A DNA stretch of 64,000 bases from Nakamurella lactea DSM 19367 (GTDB taxonomy: Bacteria > Actinomycetota > Actinomycetes > Mycobacteriales > Nakamurellaceae): positions 434,001-498,000 of the forward strand of contig NZ_AUFT01000005.1 in assembly GCF_000426645.1 (NCBI RefSeq), read 5' to 3'. A model generated the notes under the pieces. The model saw only the letters and a list, made by a program, of their open reading frames with translations. It ran no database searches and was not told the origin of the DNA. Shown in pieces: positions 58,946-64,000 of this stretch (its first letter is position 1; each line of letters begins with the position of its first letter). The position numbers and the translations under genes are program-made.

Positions 58946-61189
58946 TCAGCTCTCGTCCGAGGCGCCGACGGCGGCGGTCTCCGGCGCGCCGTTCGACCGA
59001 TCGGCCGCGCTCGCAGCGCCTTCCTCGGCGACCGGGATCAGCGAGATCTTGCCGCGGGCGTCGATCTCGGCGATCTCGACCTGCAGCTTGTCGCCGACGT
59101 TCACCACGTCCTCGACCTGCTTGATCCGCTTGCCCTGGCCCAGCTTGCTGATGTGCACCAGACCGTCGCGACCGGGCAGCAACGACACGAACGCACCGAA
59201 CGCGGTGGTCTTGACGACGGTGCCGAGGAACCGCTCGCCCACCTTGGGCAGCTGCGGGTTCGCGATGGCGTTGATCTTGTCGATCGCCGCCTGCGCCTTC
59301 TCGCCGTCGCTGGCCGAGACGTAGATGGTGCCGTCGTCCTCGATGGCGATCTCCGCACCGGTCTCCTCCGTGATCGAGTTGATCATCTTGCCCTTCGGCC
59401 CGATCACCTCGCCGATCTTGTCGACCGGGACCTTCACCGTGGTGATCCGCGGCGCGTACTGGCTCATCTCGTCCGGGGCGTCGATGGCCTCGTTCATCAC
59501 CTCGAGGATCGTCAGCCGGGCCTCGCGTGCCTGGGTGAGAGCCCCGGCCAGGACCTCGGACGGGATGCCGTCCAGCTTGGTGTCCAGCTGCAGGGCGGTG
59601 ACGAAGTCCTTGGTGCCGGCGACCTTGAAGTCCATGTCGCCGAAGGCGTCCTCGGCGCCGAGGATGTCGGTCAGTGCGACGTACTGGGTCTTGCCGTCAA
59701 CCTCATCGGAAACCAGACCCATCGCGATGCCGGCCACCGGCGCCTTCAGCGGCACGCCGGCGTTCAGCAGCGACATGGTGGACGCGCAGACCGAACCCAT
59801 CGAGGTGGAACCGTTGGAGCTCAACGCTTCCGACACCTGGCGGATCGCGTACGGGAACTCCTCGCGGGTCGGCAGCACCGGGACGAGGGCCCGCTCGGCC
59901 AGCCGGCCGTGGCCGATCTCGCGACGCTTGGGCGAACCGACCCGGCCGGTCTCACCGGTCGAGTACGGCGGGAAGTTGTAGTTGTGCATGTAGCGCTTGC
60001 GGGTCTCCGGCGCCAGCGTGTCCAGCTGCTGCTCCATCCGCAGCATGTTCAGCGTGGTGACGCCCAGGATCTGGGTCTCGCCGCGCTCGAACAGGGCACT
60101 GCCGTGCACCCGCGGGAGGTACTCGACCTCGGCCGAGAGCGGGCGGATGTCGGCCAGTCCGCGGCCGTCGATCCGGATCTTGTCGGTCAGGATGCTCTGC
60201 CGGACGGCCTTTTTGGTGACGGCCTTCAGGGCGCCGCTGATCTCGCCGGTGCGATCGGCGAACTTCTCGCTGAGCGCCTCCAGCACCTCGTCGGAGATCT
60301 CGACGGTGCGCTGCTCGCGCTCGCTCTTGTCGGCGATCTTCATCGCCTTCGACAGCTTGTCGCCCACCGCCTCGGACACCGCGGCGAACACGTCGTCCTG
60401 GTAGGCCGGGAAGGTCGGGAACTCGACCGTCGCCTTGCTGGACTGCGCGGCCAGCTCGTTCTGCGCCTCACACAGCTGCCGCAGGAACGGCTTGGCGGCC
60501 TCGAGGCCCTGAGCGACGACCTCCTCGGTCGGCGCGGTGGCACCGCCGGCAACCAGCTCGATCGTCTTCGGGGTGGCCTCGGCCTCGACCATCATGATGG
60601 CGACGTCGTCACCAACAATGCGACCCGCGACGACCATGTCGAAGACGGCCTTCTCCAGCTGCTCGACGGTCGGGAACGCGACCCACTGGCCCTCGATCAG
60701 GGCCACCCGGGTGCCGGCGATCGGGCCGGAGAACGGCAGCCCGGAGATCTGCGTTGAGGCGCTGGCGGCGTTGATGGCCAGCACGTCGTAGATGTCGTTC
60801 GGGTTGAGCGACAGCACGGTGATGACGACCTGGACCTCGTTGCGCAGCCCGTTGGTGAACGAGGGGCGCAGCGGACGGTCGATCAGCCGACAGGTGAGGA
60901 TGGCGTCGTCGCTGGGGCGTCCCTCGCGGCGGAAGAACGAGCCGGGGATGCGCCCGGCGGCGTACATCCGCTCCTCGACGTCGACGGTGAGTGGGAAGAA
61001 GTCGAAGTGCTCCTTCGGGTGCTTGCCGGCCGAGGTGGCCGACAGCAGGACGGTCTCTTCGTCCAGGTAGGCCATCACAGCGCCGGCGGCCTGCTGGGCC
61101 AGCCGACCTGTTTCGAAGCGGATGGTGCGGGTGCCAAATTTGCCGTTGTCCAGGACAGTGGTGGCGCTCTTGGCGGTGGGGTCGGACAT
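58946..61189 (-). CDS. pnp: Polyribonucleotide nucleotidyltransferase (PNPase)
   Basis: A 747-residue PNPase. Two RNase PH domains ([20 protein letters not shown]; later [20 protein letters not shown]) flank a helical linker. A KH domain ([20 protein letters not shown]) and an S1 domain ([20 protein letters not shown]) follow, then an acidic/alanine tail. It degrades RNA 3' to 5' with phosphate and can also add tails. The ATG at 61189 has AAGGAG at ideal spacing. About 300 bases separate it from rpsO. Confidence 0.97.
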   Translation of the reverse strand: MSDPTAKSATTVLDNGKFGTRTIRFETGRLAQQAAGAVMAYLDEETVLLSATSAGKHPKEHFDFFPLTVDVEERMYAAGRIPGSFFRREGRPSDDAILTCRLIDRPLRPSFTNGLRNEVQVVITVLSLNPNDIYDVLAINAASASTQISGLPFSGPIAGTRVALIEGQWVAFPTVEQLEKAVFDMVVAGRIVGDDVAIMMVEAEATPKTIELVAGGATAPTEEVVAQGLEAAKPFLRQLCEAQNELAAQSSKATVEFPTFPAYQDDVFAAVSEAVGDKLSKAMKIADKSEREQRTVEISDEVLEALSEKFADRTGEISGALKAVTKKAVRQSILTDKIRIDGRGLADIRPLSAEVEYLPRVHGSALFERGETQILGVTTLNMLRMEQQLDTLAPETRKRYMHNYNFPPYSTGETGRVGSPKRREIGHGRLAERALVPVLPTREEFPYAIRQVSEALSSNGSTSMGSVCASTMSLLNAGVPLKAPVAGIAMGLVSDEVDGKTQYVALTDILGAEDAFGDMDFKVAGTKDFVTALQLDTKLDGIPSEVLAGALTQAREARLTILEVMNEAIDAPDEMSQYAPRITTVKVPVDKIGEVIGPKGKMINSITEETGAEIAIEDDGTIYVSASDGEKAQAAIDKINAIANPQLPKVGERFLGTVVKTTAFGAFVSLLPGRDGLVHISKLGQGKRIKQVEDVVNVGDKLQVEIAEIDARGKISLIPVAEEGAASAADRSNGAPETAAVGASDES

Positions 61190-61451
61190 GTTTCTCCTTG
61201 TACGGAAGATGCCATGCCGTTGCTGCGCCCGGTTTCTCAGCAATTCTGGGATGCCGGCCTTCGATCGAAGCCGCCGGACGACTTGTTCCGGCTGGCCACT
61301 ACCGAGGACCGGCCCTGACCGCGCTCTGGTGGCGATCTCGGGCGTGCAACTGGCCGTGGCGGTGGATTTCTGTATTCAGTTGTCGGATTCGATTGTGGGA
61401 TTCAGTTGTCGGCGGGGATCGCCTCCATGCGGGAACGAACCCCGGATGCAG
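61190..61451 (-). other. pnp leader region with two 13-bp direct repeats
   Basis: No gene is seen between pnp and the rpsO terminator hairpin. ATTCAGTTGTCGG occurs at 61374-61386 and again at 61400-61412, a 26-base period, in a locally AT-richer stretch. pnp leaders are often sites of autoregulation by PNPase and RNase III, so this region may hold a promoter or a processing signal. Confidence 0.45.
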
Positions 61452-61484
61452 CTCGCCGGGAGGCCCTGGGGCGCTCCCGGCGAG
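61452..61484 (-). terminator. Hairpin after rpsO
   Basis: CTCGCCGGGAG (61452-61462) and CTCCCGGCGAG (61474-61484) form a perfect 11-bp stem with an 11-base loop, beginning 6 bases after the rpsO stop. There is no T-tract. It is a likely terminator or RNA-processing stem between rpsO and pnp. Confidence 0.7.
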
Positions 61485-61490
61485 AGGAAA

Positions 61491-61760
61491 CTATCGGCGC
61501 AGTCCGAGTCGCTCGATGAGCGACCGGTAGCGGGCAATGTCGACGTTCTGCAGATAACGCAGCAACCGGCGGCGACGTCCGACCAGACCCATCAGACCGC
61601 GGCGGGTGTGGTGATCGTGCTTGTGCTGCTTGAGGTGCTCGGTCAGGTCCGCGATCCGCTTGCTGAGCATCGCGACCTGGGCCTCTGCCGAACCGGTGTC
61701 GGTCTCGTGCAGGCCGTACTCGGCAAGAATTTCCTTCTTCTGGTCGGCGGTCAACGCCAC
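61491..61760 (-). CDS. rpsO: 30S ribosomal protein S15
   Basis: An 89-residue S15, the exact family length. It shows [40 protein letters not shown], the HDHHTRRGL motif for 16S rRNA binding and [20 protein letters not shown]. The GTG at 61760 has AAGGAG upstream; the open frame continuing upstream is not coding. The rpsO-pnp pairing is general in bacteria. Confidence 0.98.
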   Translation of the reverse strand: MALTADQKKEILAEYGLHETDTGSAEAQVAMLSKRIADLTEHLKQHKHDHHTRRGLMGLVGRRRRLLRYLQNVDIARYRSLIERLGLRR

Positions 61761-61929
61761 AGTGGTGCTCCTTGTATTCCGTACCGTGTTCGGTGCCCGG
61801 GCCGCTCGTGTCGTACGTGCGTGTGCCGGCGGGCTGACAGATTGTCCGGCGCCTCCACCACGGACTGCAGCGGCACCGCCACCAACTTTACCAGCAGGTG
61901 GGACTCCCACCGAATCGCTGCTTGGCCCC
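61761..61929 (-). promoter_or_regulatory. rpsO upstream region with candidate -10 and dyad
   Basis: On the minus strand TAAAGT (61890-61885) is a possible -10 box about 125 bases before rpsO. A perfect 6-bp dyad, GGTGGG (61897-61902) and CCCACC (61906-61911), lies just upstream of it. Family B repeat B1 begins at 61930, so an insertion has placed repeats directly upstream of the ribosomal-protein promoter. Confidence 0.35.
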
Positions 61930-62000
61930 GGCAGGTAGCGGAACACTGGCCAGGTAGCGGAAGTCTCACCGCGTGTCGTTTCAACATTGCGCTACCTGCC
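61930..62000 (+). repeat. Family B palindromic repeat, copy B1
   Basis: The core runs 61934-61996 (63 bp) from GGTAGCG to CGCTACC; here the end arms extend to an 11-bp perfect inverted repeat, GGCAGGTAGCG (61930-61940) and CGCTACCTGCC (61990-62000). A second GGTAGCG lies 19 bases inside the left end (61953). The right half holds GTGTCGTTTCAACATTGCGC, which is shared with B2 and nearly so with B3. Confidence 0.85.
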
Positions 62001-62017
62001 AGGGGGTGCTGCTCGGA

Positions 62018-62079
62018 GGTAGCGGAACGTTCAGCAGGTAGCGGGATCTTCACGCGTGTCGTTTCAACATTGCGCTACC
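62018..62079 (+). repeat. Family B palindromic repeat, copy B2
   Basis: A 62-bp copy in the same orientation as B1: GGTAGCG at 62018, a second at 62037 (19 bases on), and CGCTACC at 62073-62079. The right half GTGTCGTTTCAACATTGCGC is identical to B1. It ends 9 bases before the stop codon of the AbiEi/DUF559-like gene. Confidence 0.85.
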
Positions 62080-62088
62080 TGGTCGGCG

Positions 62089-63069
62089 TCAAGCGACTTG
62101 TCGGCCGAGCAACAGCCGCGGGGCTGACGGCACCCAGTCCGGGAATCCGGATCTGGCGAACGCGGCCACGAACCGCTGCATGATCGAACCCGGATTCGGC
62201 AGGTCTCGGCCGGTCCAGCGAACCACCTGACGGCCGGTGTCGCGGATCCGGTCCTCCCGGATCTTCTCCTCGATCACCGCGTCTGCAGGCGACTGCCCTG
62301 GTCGAAGCAGGGTCGAGTACTTGCCGAACCCGTCGAACTCGCCGACCGTGCGGAACTCGGGCAGATCGAAATCGACCCTGCCGATGAACAGCCCGTTCCG
62401 GTCATGCAGCCGTACCTGCAACTCCGGCTTTGGCAGGCCGTGGACGGCAAAGAGCACCCGTGATCGGGACTCGCCGACACTCTCGCTCCGGCAGTCGGCG
62501 AACTCGATCACCCTGGCTGCGGCGCGGGCCGATCCCCGACTGCGGGCGATCTCCAGAACGGCCGCGAGCTCGTCCGGTGTGGTGAGCTCGGCCGCCAGCG
62601 CACCGTCGGCCACCACTACGGCCTGGGTGAACGGGGCGCTGCGGGCCAGGTCGAGGACGGTGCGGGCAGCGGAGGTGACGGCGATCCCGTCGACCATGGT
62701 GATCTCGGCATCCGTCAGCTTGGCCCGGTGCGGATGGACGCATCCGGTGCCGTTGACGCCGGCCCGACCGGGCCGGGTGATGTGGACACGGTCCAGTCCG
62801 AGGCCCCAAACCGGAAGTCCGTGCAGCACCGCCGCCGAAACGTGACTGACCACAGCATCGCTCCGAGACCGCAACCGGGCGACGGTTCCCTCGACGAGCC
62901 AACGGTGACGCTGCTCTGGGAAGACCTTGACGCCCGTCGGTATGTACACCCCCTGGCGCAGCAGCTGCCAGTCGCCAGTGGCCTTCATCCGGCCGATGTC
63001 GTAGTCGGTCCAGCCCTGCTCGTACACCAACCCGTGGCGCAGCAGCGGCAGTTGGTACTCGGTCGTCAT
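62089..63069 (-). CDS. AbiEi-like antitoxin-domain protein with DUF559-like C-terminal nuclease fold
   Basis: A 326-residue orphan protein with the same layout as the gene at 13148. The N-terminal winged helix is LVYEQGWTDYDIGRMKATGD and WQLLRQGVYIPTG, followed by VSHVSAAVLHGLPVWGL and AARTVLDLAR. The C-terminal DUF559-like core is RVDFDLPEFRTVGEFDGFGK, then EEKIREDRIRDTGRQVVRW, fitting a Vsr-type endonuclease fold. No toxin partner is adjacent. It is bracketed by family B repeats: two just after its stop and one inverted copy 126 bases before its start. It sits between rpsO and ribF, usually neighbours, so it is an insertion. Confidence 0.75.
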   Translation of the reverse strand: MTTEYQLPLLRHGLVYEQGWTDYDIGRMKATGDWQLLRQGVYIPTGVKVFPEQRHRWLVEGTVARLRSRSDAVVSHVSAAVLHGLPVWGLGLDRVHITRPGRAGVNGTGCVHPHRAKLTDAEITMVDGIAVTSAARTVLDLARSAPFTQAVVVADGALAAELTTPDELAAVLEIARSRGSARAAARVIEFADCRSESVGESRSRVLFAVHGLPKPELQVRLHDRNGLFIGRVDFDLPEFRTVGEFDGFGKYSTLLRPGQSPADAVIEEKIREDRIRDTGRQVVRWTGRDLPNPGSIMQRFVAAFARSGFPDWVPSAPRLLLGRQVA

Positions 63070-63195
63070 ACCGACAAATCAATCAACGATCCGTGGCCGC
63101 CTGCGCGTGGCTTCGTCGCAGTGTGGACGGTTCGGTGCGGGTGGACAACCGCGCGCCGCAAGGACGTGCTGGGCTGCCTGATCAGGCCTCAAGGA

Positions 63196-63258
63196 CGTAG
63201 CGCAATGTTGAAACGACGCGCCGTGAAGATTCCGCTACCCGCTGAGCATTCCGCTACC
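63196..63258 (-). repeat. Family B palindromic repeat, copy B3 (inverted)
   Basis: A 63-bp copy in reverse orientation to B1 and B2. On the plus strand it begins CGTAGCG (63196) and ends with CGCTACC at 63252-63258, with the extra CGCTACC at 63233-63239, again 19 bases apart. Its minus-strand right half reads GCGTCGTTTCAACATTGCGC, one base from B1/B2. Confidence 0.85.
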
Positions 63259-63286
63259 TACGTGCCGGGCGGGTACAAACGGAGGC

Positions 63287-63709
63287 GTGAGATCAACGAC
63301 GCGGGTGCCGGCGCGAGGACGAGAAGTCACGATCGCACTGGCCATCGACCTGATTGCGGTCTGCGCCTTCGTGCTGATCGGCCGACGGAGCCACGACGAG
63401 AACGGGACCGTCAGCGGGTTCTTCGGGACGGCGTGGCCGTTCCTGGCCGCGCTCGTCGTCGGCTGGCTGCTCGCCCGAGTCTGGCTTCGACCGACCGAGG
63501 TCTGGCCCACCGGGGTGATCGTCTGGCTGGTCACGGTGATCGGCGGGCTCGGCCTGCGCGGCGTCATTGGCGGTGGGCTGGCGTGGACCTTCTTGCTGGT
63601 CACGGCCGTGGTGCTGGCGTTGTTCCTGCTGGGCTGGCGAGCGGTCGCGCACTGGGCCGCGCGACGTCACACCAAGGACGTAGCGCAAAACTCGACGACA
63701 CGCCGCTGA
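63287..63709 (+). CDS. DUF3054 family membrane protein
   Basis: A 140-residue protein with four membrane segments (about residues 15-32, 47-66, 75-95, 98-118). It matches DUF3054 by IGRRSHDENGTVSGFFGTAW, PFLAALVVGWLLARV and LLGWRAVAHW. Function unknown. The start is a GTG at 63287. Its last ten or so residues (KDVAQNSTTRR) and its stop codon are encoded inside repeat B4, so the repeat has replaced or extended the original 3' end. Confidence 0.85.
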   Translation: MRSTTRVPARGREVTIALAIDLIAVCAFVLIGRRSHDENGTVSGFFGTAWPFLAALVVGWLLARVWLRPTEVWPTGVIVWLVTVIGGLGLRGVIGGGLAWTFLLVTAVVLALFLLGWRAVAHWAARRHTKDVAQNSTTRR

Positions 63710-63741
63710 GTGTTCCGCTACTTCGCCAGAGTTCCGCTACC
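63679..63741 (-). repeat. Family B palindromic repeat, copy B4 (inverted), overlapping a coding end
   Basis: A 63-bp copy in B3 orientation: CGTAGCG at 63679-63685, CGCTAC at 63716-63721 and CGCTACC at 63735-63741, the last two 19 bases apart. It shares CAAGGACGTAGCGCAA with B3 at its left edge. The 3' end of the DUF3054 gene lies within it. A solo TTTCCGCTAC follows at 63767, shortly before the ribF stop. Confidence 0.8.
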
Positions 63742-63784
63742 TCGGCAGGGCAGCTAGCTCGCCGCGTTTCCGCTACGGCCGGCA

Positions 63785-64000
63785 CTACTGCGGTTCGACC
63801 TGGCCGAGGATCTCCTTGGTCCGTTCCACGTCCACACCGATCTGCGCGATCAGCGCATCGATGTCGTCGAACTTCTCCATGCCGCGCAGCCGCTCCACGA
63901 AGTCCAACGCGACCCGGCGGCCGTAGAAGTTGCCGCCGCCGTCGAGCACGAAGGCTTCGACGGTATGGGTGGTTCCGGAGAACGTCGGGTTGGTGCCGAT
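63785..64000 (-). CDS. ribF: Bifunctional riboflavin kinase/FAD synthetase, C-terminal fragment (5' end outside window)
   Basis: The last 71 codons of RibF enter from the right edge. They read IGTNPTFSGTTHTVEAFVLD, then NFYGRRVALDFVERLRGMEK and FDDIDALIAQIGVDVERTKE, ending QVEPQ-stop. This is the riboflavin kinase domain end. RibF makes FMN and FAD. In related actinobacteria ribF is next to rpsO; here about 2 kb with two genes and four repeats separates them. No stop or frameshift is seen in the visible part. Confidence 0.9.
   Translation of the reverse strand: MGTNPTFSGTTHTVEAFVLDGGGNFYGRRVALDFVERLRGMEKFDDIDALIAQIGVDVERTKEILGQVEPQ

Noticed and set aside
61930..62080. CRISPR-like repetition of GGTAGCGGAA motifs
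   Set aside because: The units are palindromic, only four in number, in both orientations and up to 1.6 kb apart, with no regular unique spacers and no cas genes.

Overview
The window is a 64 kb piece of chromosome from a high-GC actinobacterium. By eye the GC content is about 70 %, and GTG starts and 4-base ATGA/GTGA gene overlaps are common. The gene content (MptB mannosyltransferase, WhiB7, SUF operon with a SufR regulator, OpcA, ThyX, RNase J, acVLRF1) and the order of two large blocks resemble mycobacteria and their relatives. My best guess is Nakamurella or a nearby genus; this is inference, since no rRNA is present. No tRNA, rRNA, CRISPR array, prophage or classical transposase was seen.

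Layout. 1-10.5 kb is accessory and regulatory: a large LuxR-type ATPase regulator cut by the left edge, a PadR-controlled FtsX-type ABC exporter, and a second FtsX-type exporter facing it. 10.6-14.2 kb holds an acVLRF1 ribosome-rescue protein, a dGTPase-like HD protein and an orphan AbiEi/DUF559-like gene. 14.3-21.0 kb is the SUF Fe-S assembly operon sufR-B-D-C-S-U-T on the minus strand. Divergent from it at 21.3-25.7 kb are mptB, an ABC-2 exporter and ctaA. A secreted cyclophilin, a small conserved protein and ctaB follow on the minus strand. 28.2-36.6 kb is a pentose-phosphate/glycolysis operon (tkt-tal-pgi-zwf-opcA-pgl), then mdh, a NUDIX hydrolase, a YCII protein with its ECF42 sigma factor, and YceI. 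40.8-50.8 kb carries ftsK, rnj-dapA, an M20 peptidase with an APH-fold kinase, a TIGR03085 protein and thyX. 51-57 kb contains an RHH/DUF4097 operon, whiB7, a gamma-glutamyltransferase, a YcaQ-like protein and a DeoR regulator. 56.7-64 kb is dapB, an M16 protease, pnp and rpsO, ending in the C-terminus of ribF; an island lies between rpsO and ribF.

The most unusual content is non-coding. Two unrelated sequence families of short palindromic elements share one blueprint. Family A has three copies of exactly 82 bp, at 12918, 14175 and 49965. Family B has four copies of 62-63 bp, at 61934, 62018, 63196 and 63679. Each element has a 7-base terminal inverted repeat plus a second copy of that 7-mer exactly 19 bases inside one end. 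Each of the two orphan AbiEi/DUF559-like genes is bracketed by inverted copies of a different family, and the family B set forms an insertion between ribF and rpsO. I propose these as mobile repeat-plus-gene cassettes.

Other regulatory signals can be read directly: a SufR-type operator over the sufR start, an exact ECF42-type promoter before the YCII/ECF42 pair, an array of GACGTCA boxes before the RHH/DUF4097 operon, a perfect 17-bp hairpin before whiB7, and several -10 boxes placed 6-7 bases before start codons, which suggests leaderless mRNAs.
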